64,000 bases of DNA, taken from the NCBI GenBank assembly GCA_937897985.1, contig CALCBD010000032.1, positions 1 to 64,000 of the forward strand. The letters are read 5' to 3'. Of this stretch, positions 1 to 6,855 are shown piece after piece. The stretch is from an uncultured Paludibacter sp. (GTDB lineage Bacteria > Bacteroidota > Bacteroidia > Bacteroidales > Paludibacteraceae). A model generated the notes under the pieces. That model was given only the letters and a program-made list of their open reading frames with translations, did no database searches and had not been told where the DNA came from. Every line of letters starts with the position of its first letter. Positions within the stretch are counted from its first letter, which is position 1. Both the position numbers and the translations under genes were made by a program.

Positions 1-1
1 G

Positions 2-508
2 GGTGTGACTTCAAAAATTGCTACAACAATAAAAGTTATACTTGGAGGTTCAAATGCAAATGACCTTAAAGGAAGAGAGGATGAATATAATTGGGGTATT
101 CCCATTGGGGCTATAGGAGCGGTAATTTCAGTAGGAACAGAGTTTGCTGATAATAAAGTTAGAACTTCCTTTAAAACCGGTCGAAATCCTGTTTCCTGGA
201 GCAAATTAACACCTAAGCAGCAAGCGTGGAGAACTGTCAATGTATTTGGTAAAACTGCTAAGTATGTAAAATATGCAAAAGTAGCCGGAGTAATTGGAAC
301 TACAGTTAGCGTTGGAATGGCAATGAATGACATTGTACAGGGAGAAGGAACAACGATAGATTATTGTGATGTTGGAGTTGGAACTGCCTCTATAGGGGCA
401 GCTATATTTTTAGCGTCTAATCCTGTAGGTTGGGTAATTGGTACCGGTGCTGCGGTTTACTTTGCAGGTCGACTGGTTTATGATATTTATGAAGAAGCAA
501 ACGATTAA
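2..508 (+). CDS. Rhs C-terminal tip (cassette 1), 5' partial, putative membrane-active toxin domain
   Basis: The reading frame is open to the left edge, so this is the 3' end of a larger gene; the first visible possible start is a GTG at 5, which is probably internal. The last ~75 residues are a glycine-rich hydrophobic hairpin (VGTASIGAAIFLASNPVGW, then IGTGAAVYFAGRLVYDI), preceded by a basic linker. This resembles the helical hairpins of pore-forming toxin tips, but I do not recognise a named family. Its identity as an Rhs tip is inferred from the Rhs-core remnants ending in YTDPSG that follow at 924 and 1924 and from the membrane protein 5 nt downstream, which looks like immunity. The second tip (1057-1500) has the same hydrophobic pattern (GWxIGxG). 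Base composition is more AT-rich than the housekeeping genes. Confidence 0.6.
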   Translation, partial: GVTSKIATTIKVILGGSNANDLKGREDEYNWGIPIGAIGAVISVGTEFADNKVRTSFKTGRNPVSWSKLTPKQQAWRTVNVFGKTAKYVKYAKVAGVIGTTVSVGMAMNDIVQGEGTTIDYCDVGVGTASIGAAIFLASNPVGWVIGTGAAVYFAGRLVYDIYEEAND

Positions 509-512
509 TAAA

Positions 513-920
513 ATGAATATATACTATGCTCTTTGGGCTGATTCCATAAATTATGAAAGGATAAAGAATGGTGGAGAAGGTCATTGGAAACCTTTTACTT
601 TTAGTTACATGACATTGCTACTTTCATTCAATATTGCAACTTTATTAAGTGCAATTTTATTTTTTACAGGTTATAATATTGCAGATAAGATTGAACAATT
701 AGTTACATTTTCAAACAGTAAATTGTTAACAAATTTTTCTTGGGCATTTATAACTCTATTTATTCCAAGCATGATAATTACATATTTTTCAGTTTTTTAC
801 AAAAAAAAATATGAACACATATTGATTAAATATAAATTTAGAAAAGGAAGATTATTGTTAATCTACTTTATCCTGACAGTAATTTCAATGTTTGGTTTTA
901 GTCTACTGAATTTGAAATAA
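513..920 (+). CDS. Small three-helix membrane protein, putative immunity protein 1
   Basis: The ATG at 513 lies 5 nt after the stop of cassette 1 and is preferred to in-frame starts inside that gene (438, 489). The 135-residue product has three predicted membrane segments (around FSYMTLLLSFNIATLLSAI, FSWAFITLFIPSMIITYF and RLLLIYFILTVISMFGFSLL) and a basic loop KKKYEHILIKYKFRK before the third. The protein at 1519-1911 has the same three-helix layout and the matching loop KRKYKTLVEKFKN, so the two are probably paralogues. Integral membrane immunity proteins are known to protect against pore-forming effectors; the position directly behind an Rhs tip fits that role. No family name recognised; function is inference. 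Confidence 0.6.
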   Translation: MNIYYALWADSINYERIKNGGEGHWKPFTFSYMTLLLSFNIATLLSAILFFTGYNIADKIEQLVTFSNSKLLTNFSWAFITLFIPSMIITYFSVFYKKKYEHILIKYKFRKGRLLLIYFILTVISMFGFSLLNLK

Positions 921-923
921 AAA

Positions 924-1028
924 AATCCCGATCCGTTTGTACAATCACCCGTCGACTGGCAAAACTACAACCGTTATGCCTATTGCCTTAACAATCCGGT
1001 AATGTACACCGACCCGAGCGGGGAATAA
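924..1028 (+). pseudogene. Rhs core remnant (orphan joint of cassette 2), frameshifted
   Basis: Frame +924 reads NPDPFVQSPVDWQNYNRYAY then CLNNPVMYTDPSGE and a stop. This is the characteristic end of an Rhs core (DPF...NYNRYAYCLNNPV...YTDPSG), without the rest of the core. The tip at 1057-1500 is in the +1 frame relative to this remnant and is itself open back through NNTTEQDGIDG at 1024, so a single-base loss in the run of G at 1020-1023 would separate joint and tip. This is the structure expected for a displaced Rhs-CT cassette that is silent unless recombined onto the upstream core. Confidence 0.75.
1003..1022 (+). repeat. 20-nt Rhs joint repeat, copy 1
   Basis: Encodes YTDPSG at the end of the core remnant. 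An identical 20-nt copy lies at 1925-1944. Such short identity at the core/tip boundary is a plausible substrate for recombination that swaps tips. Confidence 0.85.
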
Positions 1029-1056
1029 TACTACAGAGCAAGATGGTATAGATGGT

Positions 1057-1500
1057 GTGGACATTGCCAATTACATTATTTCAAACTCTGGAACGCTTGT
1101 TGGAGGAGTTCAATATGGAGTGAATTCCATGAAAAACAGCCAAATCTGGAGATATTCATACAAGGCCAGTAAATATTTAAAAGGTATAGGTATTAATGTT
1201 CAAACACGAGTTATCAAACATGGATTAAATGGTGTATTGAATAATGCTAGCAGAAATATAACTTATATTGGTCTTGCATTATCTGTTGCTGATGTAGCTA
1301 TCGATGGAAAGCTGAAAGCTTCTCATATATTAAATGTAGGAATGGTTGGTGTTTCAGCTATACCTGTTGTAGGTTGGATGATTGGTGGTGGTTATTTTGT
1401 TGTAGATATGATTACAATCGGTGTCTCTGGTAAATCGATAGGGCAACATTTAGACAATGCAGTTGGAACTCCTTTAATTGATGATATTTATAATTGGTAG
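1057..1500 (+). CDS. Displaced Rhs C-terminal tip (cassette 2), putative membrane-active toxin domain
   Basis: The frame is open from about 1018 to 1500; GTG at 1057 is the first usable start, but the domain was probably once fused to the Rhs joint at 924-1028 and may not be translated on its own. The C-terminal half is hydrophobic (IGLALSVADVAIDG, then VGMVGVSAIPVVGWMIGGGY) and aligns by eye with cassette 1 around the GWxIGxG stretch. A small membrane protein follows 18 nt later. I read it as a second, related membrane-directed toxin tip. No catalytic motif of a nuclease or deaminase toxin is visible. The family is not recognised and toxicity is inference. Confidence 0.55.
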   Translation: MDIANYIISNSGTLVGGVQYGVNSMKNSQIWRYSYKASKYLKGIGINVQTRVIKHGLNGVLNNASRNITYIGLALSVADVAIDGKLKASHILNVGMVGVSAIPVVGWMIGGGYFVVDMITIGVSGKSIGQHLDNAVGTPLIDDIYNW

Positions 1501-1518
1501 CATTAAAATTTGAAGCTT

Positions 1519-1911
1519 ATGTTTGATTATATTTTCTATAGATTGTACTGTTTCTACTACAAGAATGAAAAGGGTAGAACCCCTGTTTCAACTGCAGTTT
1601 TGTACTTATCAGTTTTGCAAATTTTAATTATGTTTTTCCTGTATATGCTTATAAATATATCCTTAAAGGGGAAAATATCTCTTATAGAATTACAAATTGA
1701 TGGTTCATATTTGAAATTAGGTTTTGTTGTTTTTGCATTGTTGTTAAATCTTTTAAATTATTTTAATTACAAGAGAAAATACAAAACATTAGTTGAAAAA
1801 TTTAAAAACCACCCATTAAATAAGAAGCTTAAGTTGTGGATGTTATATGTAATAGGAGCGGGATTATTTCTATTTCCCTTTTTATATAGTGCAATCTTAA
1901 AGATTGTATAA
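1519..1911 (+). CDS. Small three-helix membrane protein, putative immunity protein 2
   Basis: ATG at 1519 is preferred over the upstream in-frame TTG at 1510. The ~130-residue product has three hydrophobic helices (around TAVLYLSVLQILIMFFLYML, LKLGFVVFALLLNLLNYF and LWMLYVIGAGLFLFPFLYS) and a basic loop KRKYKTLVEKFKN. Helix spacing and loop match the protein at 513-920. It lies directly behind the cassette 2 tip, as expected for a cognate immunity gene. Assigned by position and topology, not by a recognised family. Confidence 0.55.
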   Translation: MFDYIFYRLYCFYYKNEKGRTPVSTAVLYLSVLQILIMFFLYMLINISLKGKISLIELQIDGSYLKLGFVVFALLLNLLNYFNYKRKYKTLVEKFKNHPLNKKLKLWMLYVIGAGLFLFPFLYSAILKIV

Positions 1912-1923
1912 TTCAAAAGCTCC

Positions 1924-2172
1924 TTGTACACCGACCCGAGCGGGTATCAGTATGATTATGTGGAACCAGAACCAGAATACAGGCAAACAGAAATGCCCGG
2001 CATGCGTAATACAGGGTTCAGGGAGAATTTTAGTTACTGGTCGGCACATCAGGGTACAATAACATACAATGATGCTGACGGTAAATATTATTACTCAGGC
2101 GGCGGTGAAGCAAGTTGGGGTGAAACAAACAACAGCAAATTTCAGGAAGGAATAATATCTGTATATCAATAA
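1924..2172 (+). CDS. Displaced Rhs C-terminal tip (cassette 3), short
   Basis: The frame begins with the same Rhs joint YTDPSG (TTG at 1924) and continues for about 75 residues (YQYDYVEPEPEYRQTEMPGM ... NDADGKYYYSGGGEASWGET) to a stop at 2172. Unlike cassettes 1 and 2 it is polar, with no membrane helices. It keeps only the last few residues of the core and has no start codon or promoter of its own that I can see, so it is probably an unexpressed or decaying tip. No immunity-like gene follows in the next 320 nt. I do not recognise the domain. Confidence 0.5.
   Translation: MYTDPSGYQYDYVEPEPEYRQTEMPGMRNTGFRENFSYWSAHQGTITYNDADGKYYYSGGGEASWGETNNSKFQEGIISVYQ
1925..1944 (+). repeat. 20-nt Rhs joint repeat, copy 2
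   Basis: Exact copy of 1003-1022, fused to the cassette 3 tip. Sequence identity stops almost at once on both sides of the repeat. Confidence 0.85.
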
Positions 2173-2494
2173 AGTACTAAAATTCAGACTCTTAAAATTT
2201 GTATATATTTTCGTTATTTGCGTTCAGAATAATCATTTGATACATCCCCTTCATTATTATACCCCGTATTTTATGACTATCATATTAAAGTATCAAAAAA
2301 AATAATATATCTTTGTGAAATGAAAAGGCATATTTCAATTTGAGCTGAAATTCAAATAGTTATATGCACAATAAATACATCAAAGTGATTAATAGTGAAC
2401 CCGGACATCCGCTAAGTTATGTGCTTTTTATGAAGCATATACAATAAGCCGGGGTAAAAAAGTATTGAAATAAACATACTGAATTTAAAGTTTT
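2173..2494. other. Intergenic, 322 nt
   Basis: No gene seen. A Bacteroidota-type minus-7 element TATCTTTG lies at 2308-2315 on the + strand, about 180 nt before the alcohol dehydrogenase start; no convincing minus-33 TTTG is seen at the right spacing. Confidence 0.4.
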
Positions 2495-3661
2495 ATGAAT
2501 AATTTTAATTTTTATAGTCCCACATTTTTTGTTTTTGGCAGGGATAGGGAAATGGAAGCCGGAAAATATGTCAACCGTTTTGGTGGCACCAGAGTGCTGA
2601 TTCATTATGGTAGCGGATCGGTTGTAAAAAGCGGATTGCTCGACAGAGTGAAAAAATCGCTGAGCGAATACAACGTAGAATTTTCCGAATTGGGCGGTGT
2701 GGTTCCAAATCCACGCAGCGGTTTAGTGTACCAGGGAATTGAAATCTGTAAAAATCTGAAGGTCGATTTTATACTTGCCGTAGGTGGTGGAAGTGTAATC
2801 GATTCGGCAAAGGCCATTGCTCTCGGAGCCGTTTATGAAGGTGATTTCTGGGATTTTTATACGGGTAAGAAACCTGAAAAAGCGCTACCAGTTGCTACTG
2901 TGCTGACTTTGACTGCTGCCGGAAGCGAGGGTTCGACCGGCTCGGTCATTACGCACGAAAACGGCATGCTCAAACGTGCTGCCAACAGTGATTTGTTGCG
3001 TCCGGTTTTTTCTATTCTCAATCCGGAACTAACCTGCAGTCTGCCCGCTTATCAAACAGCCTGCGGAGCAACCGACATGATGGCTCATGTTATGGAACGC
3101 TATTTTACCAACACCAAAGATGTGGAAATTACCGACCGACTTTGTGAAGCAGTATTGCTGACCGTTATTAACGAAACGCCGAAAGCTCTCAGGAATCCTG
3201 ATGATTATCAGGCAAGAGCAAATCTGATGTGGGCGGGCATGGTTGCTCACAATGATATTTGTGGTGTTGGTCGTGAGCAGGATTGGGCAACTCATGGGAT
3301 GGAACATGAATTGTCGGCACTTTATGATGTGGCTCACGGTGCCGGGTTAGCAGTGATGTTTCCGGCGTGGATGAAATATGTTATGCACAACGACATCATG
3401 CGCTTTGCACAGTTTGCTGTAAGGGTTTGGGGTTGCGAAATGGATTTTCAGAATCCCGAAAATACGGCTCGTAAAGGAATTGAATGTTATGAACAGTTTA
3501 TGACTTCTATAGGTATGCCTGTTCGTTTTTCGCAACTTGGTGCTAAAGCTGAAGATATACCTGATATGGTAAAAACCATAGGATTGGGCGAAAATACTAT
3601 GGGGAGCTTCATCAAACTGACTCAGGATGATGTCAGGAAGATTTATGAATTAGCTCTCTGA
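2495..3661 (+). CDS. Iron/zinc-type alcohol dehydrogenase (YqhD/BdhA-like)
   Basis: A 388-residue group III alcohol dehydrogenase, of usual family length, expected to reduce aldehydes with NAD(P)H in the cytosol. The nucleotide-binding motif GGGSVIDSAKAIA is at residues 98-110. The metal ligands fall at D194 (GATDMMAH), H198, H267 (ATHGMEHELS) and H281 (DVAHGAGL), the same numbering as described for E. coli YqhD, which supports this subfamily over other Fe-ADHs. It stands alone, followed by a strong terminator at 3683-3732. Exact substrate and NADPH preference cannot be read from sequence here. Confidence 0.93.
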   Translation: MNNFNFYSPTFFVFGRDREMEAGKYVNRFGGTRVLIHYGSGSVVKSGLLDRVKKSLSEYNVEFSELGGVVPNPRSGLVYQGIEICKNLKVDFILAVGGGSVIDSAKAIALGAVYEGDFWDFYTGKKPEKALPVATVLTLTAAGSEGSTGSVITHENGMLKRAANSDLLRPVFSILNPELTCSLPAYQTACGATDMMAHVMERYFTNTKDVEITDRLCEAVLLTVINETPKALRNPDDYQARANLMWAGMVAHNDICGVGREQDWATHGMEHELSALYDVAHGAGLAVMFPAWMKYVMHNDIMRFAQFAVRVWGCEMDFQNPENTARKGIECYEQFMTSIGMPVRFSQLGAKAEDIPDMVKTIGLGENTMGSFIKLTQDDVRKIYELAL

Positions 3662-3682
3662 TTCTGTCGCTCCGGAATTATT

Positions 3683-3732
3683 AAGATTTCTTCTGTTGCG
3701 GTATAGTCGCCCGGCAGAAGAAATCTTTTTTT
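3683..3732 (+). terminator. Intrinsic terminator after the alcohol dehydrogenase
   Basis: A 13-bp perfect stem (3683-3695 with 3715-3727, arms AAGATTTCTTCTG / CAGAAGAAATCTT) is followed by a run of T on the + strand. Confidence 0.85.
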
Positions 3733-3774
3733 GTTATCTTCCTGACAGAGTGCTTTTAACTGTGGAAAAAAATG

Positions 3775-3782
3775 TATTTTTG
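3775..3782 (+). promoter_or_regulatory. Minus-7 box of the aroA promoter
   Basis: TATTTTTG fits the Bacteroidota TAnnTTTG element, 77 nt upstream of the aroA ATG and just after the preceding terminator. Confidence 0.55.
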
Positions 3783-3858
3783 CAGAAATTATCTCATTAC
3801 ATTGTGTGTACATTAGCCATAGCTGTTTTAAAGTTAATGTTACGCAACTTATATTTAT

Positions 3859-5085
3859 ATGAATAAAAAACACCTTTATTTTCCTGCTCAGACTCCCGAA
3901 ATTGTAGTTCAACTTCCGGCTTCGAAAAGTATCAGCAACCGGGCGCTGATTATTAATGCGCTGGCATACAGCGATTACGAGATACAGAATCTGGCAAAAT
4001 GTGACGATACTGACGTGCTGGTAAAGGCATTAAATTCTGACGATAATGTTTTTGATATAGGTGCTGCCGGCACCTCAATGCGCTTTCTGACGGCATTTTT
4101 AGCAAAAACAGTAGGTGAATGGATGATTACAGGGAGTGAAAGGATGAAAAACAGGCCGGTAGGTGTACTGGTTGATGCTTTAAATGAACTGGGGGCACGG
4201 ATTGAATATGTTGAAAAACAGGGGTTTCCACCTCTTCGAATCTTTGGAAGTGCACTTACAGGTGGCGAAATCAGACTCGACGGAAGTATTAGCAGTCAGT
4301 ATATTTCAGCATTGATGATGATTGCGCCCTATATGCAAAACGGACTTAAAATCACGCTTACAGGCAAAATTGTTTCGGTACCTTATATTCAAATGACCAT
4401 ACAGATAATGAAAGAATTTGGTGTCGAAGTCGGATTCAACGGTCAAATCATCGAAATAAAACCTCAGGAATACCGACCGGTCGTATTCAGAGTGGAATCG
4501 GACTGGTCGGCAGCTTCATACTGGTACGAAATACTTTCATTGGTTCAAAAGGGTAAAATTTTTCTCCCGCGACTGTTCGAAAACAGTTTTCAGGGTGATA
4601 GCAGGGTTGCAACGCTTTTTGAACAGTTCGGTGTGCACACTGAATACCAGAACGACGGAGTGCTTTTAACCCCGGTGGAGTCCTGCATTTCTGTATTTGA
4701 ATATGATTTCGTTGATCAGCCTGATTTAACACAGACTTTTGCTGTAACCTGCTGCCTGAAAAACATACCTTTCCGCTTTAAAGGAGTTCAGAGCCTGAAA
4801 ATAAAGGAAACGAACCGAATCGAAGCACTTATCAACGAGTTGAAAAAAACGGGTTACCTTCTTTACGAACCCGAACACGGACAATTAGCCTGGGATGGTG
4901 AAAAATGTGAAGCAGATGAGGAATTAAATATCTGCACTTATGAAGACCACAGGATGGCAATGGCTTTTGCACCGGTTGCCTTCTTCAGGTCTGTAAATAT
5001 TGAAAATCCGGAAGTTGTAAATAAATCCTATCCGGGGTTTTGGAACGACATTGAAAAATTAGAGCACCAAAATATAAATTATTAA
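3859..5085 (+). CDS. aroA: 3-phosphoshikimate 1-carboxyvinyltransferase (EPSP synthase)
   Basis: Sixth step of the shikimate pathway: transfers enolpyruvate from PEP to shikimate-3-phosphate. Visible motifs are ASKSISNR with the substrate Lys23/Ser24/Arg28, GAAGTSMR at 68-75, SSQY at 145-148, DQPDLTQT near 286 with the catalytic aspartate, KIKETNR at 314-320 and EDHRMAMA at 362-369. The 408-residue length is slightly below the ~427 of E. coli, as in many Bacteroidota homologues. A small membrane protein follows after 17 nt. Another shikimate enzyme, aroE, lies far away at 50178. Confidence 0.96.
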   Translation: MNKKHLYFPAQTPEIVVQLPASKSISNRALIINALAYSDYEIQNLAKCDDTDVLVKALNSDDNVFDIGAAGTSMRFLTAFLAKTVGEWMITGSERMKNRPVGVLVDALNELGARIEYVEKQGFPPLRIFGSALTGGEIRLDGSISSQYISALMMIAPYMQNGLKITLTGKIVSVPYIQMTIQIMKEFGVEVGFNGQIIEIKPQEYRPVVFRVESDWSAASYWYEILSLVQKGKIFLPRLFENSFQGDSRVATLFEQFGVHTEYQNDGVLLTPVESCISVFEYDFVDQPDLTQTFAVTCCLKNIPFRFKGVQSLKIKETNRIEALINELKKTGYLLYEPEHGQLAWDGEKCEADEELNICTYEDHRMAMAFAPVAFFRSVNIENPEVVNKSYPGFWNDIEKLEHQNINY

Positions 5086-5102
5086 CTTTAAAACAATTTA
5101 TT

Positions 5103-5315
5103 ATGACTACAGAATCGATGAATGAATGTAAACCCAAAAATTGTCATCAGGCATCGGCTTCAGGTGGAGCTGTTTACGGCCTCGGTCTGATTGGGGCTGC
5201 TGTGTATTTTATTTCACAGGCGACTACTTTCTGGATTGGAGTTCTTGGCTTTTTAAAAGCCCTGGTATGGCCTGCTATATTAGTATTTGAAGCGCTGCGT
5301 GCTTTAAGAGCCTGA
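5103..5315 (+). CDS. Small conserved membrane protein
   Basis: A 70-residue protein with a polar N-terminus (ECKPKNCHQ) and two hydrophobic stretches (GGAVYGLGLIGAAVYFIS and FWIGVLGFLKALVWPAILVF). It starts 17 nt after aroA and is probably cotranscribed with it. Its composition and a well-defined reading frame argue that it is real; I recall similar unnamed small membrane proteins in bacteria, but no function is known to me. Confidence 0.75.
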   Translation: MTTESMNECKPKNCHQASASGGAVYGLGLIGAAVYFISQATTFWIGVLGFLKALVWPAILVFEALRALRA

Positions 5316-5503
5316 CAAAAACAGGGGAATTCCGGTTAACCGGCTATCATTCTTCCCTGCCACTGTTTGCTGAATTGTTGTAGTGCGGATAAATATCAGC
5401 ACTGTAAACTTTAGTTCTGTTGATTAAACTTTTCCAAATCAATAGTTTAGTTTTTTTTGTGTCTGATTTATCATGCATAATATATGCATTAAATAACTTT
5501 TAT

Positions 5504-6577
5504 TCAGTCGGTAAGTATTATCTTAATTTGCTGAATGTGTTGATTTTCAAGATAAACTTTCATTATATACACGCCTTTCGGAGCATTGCTCATGTCAATT
5601 CTTTTTTGAAAATAAGTACCGTTAAGTTCGCCTGTTAAGCTAAAAACCTCCGCTTTTACAAATCCTTCGGCCGCCAGATTGAAAATGCCTGTGCACGGGT
5701 TAGGATATGCATTTACAAGCTGAATGCTGTTCGAAGTTACTCCATTGGGTAACGTAGTTGATTTATAGGGCGGACTTCCGGCGTTTACCCATGCAGTATA
5801 GATTAACTCGGCAAGTGAGTGAGATGCATTTTTAAATAAAGTGGTTGTGAATTTTGTTTTGCTCCAGAGTGCATTGTAATAAGGAGTTCCGTAATACGAA
5901 TCAACTGATTTGCTATAATTATCAGCTATCAGGATACTGTCGACATACCTGTGATTATTGTATATATAATTAAAAATATAACTGTTCACATTGCTCACGA
6001 AATTAACCGGACTACCGCTGTAAGCCGAAAGTTGGGAGATGTTGGCATAAACCATGTCACTTTCATAGCGTGAATGAATTCCTCTGTTACCTGTTTGCTG
6101 ACCATCATAATTGGCCGAAATATGTAAAGGCATGTGTCCATCAGCAACATAATGACCCAAATCGGATGCATCGATCATCGCCTGATGCCACTTCAGATTT
6201 CTGAAGTCCGAAACAAGTAAATCATAAGTGTTTTGAGTCGCCCAGGGCAATGTGCCATTGTTGATTACAACTGACGATCCGTATTTATTTACCAACGAAT
6301 CATAGGTTGAATATATCCGGCCTTTGGTCAGATATTCCTGATAATTTTCAATGTCTAAAAAATGTTTCGGACTTTCATTACTGTCGGAGCTTTTACGGTT
6401 GTCGGCATCCGAAGCATGTAACGATAATGAATCGTTCCATACCTTAAAGTCATTCATTGCTGCAGGAAAAGATTCAACCGACTTGAAACTTATGGTACGA
6501 TGTCCCAAACCACCCCAACTTCCAAAAGTCAATGCTAAAATTAGCAAACTGAAAATCCCTGACCAATTTTTTATCAT
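5504..6577 (-). CDS. Secreted S1/P1-type nuclease with type IX secretion C-terminal domain
   Basis: Start placed at the internal ATG at 6577, which begins a clean signal peptide (MIKNWSGIFSLLILALTFGS); an in-frame ATG at 6622 would add 15 unusual residues. Cleavage before Trp21 would leave WGGLGH at the mature N-terminus, as in S1/P1 nucleases, where the terminal Trp and His6 bind zinc. Further zinc ligands are visible in SPKHFLDIENY and in DLGHYVADGHMPLH, with a later His and Asp in GIHSRYESD. The last ~75 residues (AYPNPCTGIFNLAAEGFVKA to KGVYIMKVY) are a type A Por sorting domain, so export by the T9SS is expected; porQ lies at 42856. Likely degrades extracellular nucleic acid or nucleotides. 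Confidence 0.9.
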   Translation of the reverse strand: MIKNWSGIFSLLILALTFGSWGGLGHRTISFKSVESFPAAMNDFKVWNDSLSLHASDADNRKSSDSNESPKHFLDIENYQEYLTKGRIYSTYDSLVNKYGSSVVINNGTLPWATQNTYDLLVSDFRNLKWHQAMIDASDLGHYVADGHMPLHISANYDGQQTGNRGIHSRYESDMVYANISQLSAYSGSPVNFVSNVNSYIFNYIYNNHRYVDSILIADNYSKSVDSYYGTPYYNALWSKTKFTTTLFKNASHSLAELIYTAWVNAGSPPYKSTTLPNGVTSNSIQLVNAYPNPCTGIFNLAAEGFVKAEVFSLTGELNGTYFQKRIDMSNAPKGVYIMKVYLENQHIQQIKIILTD

Positions 6578-6640
6578 AATAACTTTAAAAGAATAATTTA
6601 TAACCGCAGGCAAAGCGGGCATTCAAAATTTTTGAGCCGA

Positions 6641-6648
6641 CAAAGATA
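6641..6648 (-). promoter_or_regulatory. Minus-7 box of the S1/P1 nuclease gene
   Basis: On the minus strand TATCTTTG lies about 65 nt upstream of the preferred start at 6577, compatible with that start. Confidence 0.5.
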
Positions 6649-6768
6649 AATAAAATTGATAAACACGGCACCAATCATTTTGTATTTTGCATAAAATTGA
6701 ATTTTTTTACAAATTTGGAAGGTTTGTGTTAAGTTAAAAAATGCCGCTTTTAATCTTCAGATATTCAA

Positions 6769-6825
6769 TATAACTTCATTGTAACAATTTCTTATCAGCA
6801 TTGAAATACACATTGCGTAATTTTG
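6769..6825 (+). promoter_or_regulatory. Pho-box-like operator and promoter of the TonB-dependent receptor
   Basis: Four 7-bp units at 11-bp steps: TATAACT (6769), TGTAACA (6780), CTTATCA (6791) and TGAAATA (6802). The last begins exactly 16 bp before the minus-7 box TAATTTTG (6818-6825). The same geometry occurs at the promoters of 12653, 13178 and 15529. The 7-bp unit plus 4-bp spacer is the layout of the E. coli Pho box. Confidence 0.65.
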
Positions 6826-6855
6826 CGGCGTACAATAAAGTAATATCAAAGCTCA

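Noticed and set aside
6602..6700. S1/P1 nuclease promoter as a fifth member of the Pho-like regulon
   Set aside because: A minus-7 box is present, but the 7-mer at the required 16-bp distance reads GTTTATC and there is no run of units at 11-bp steps.
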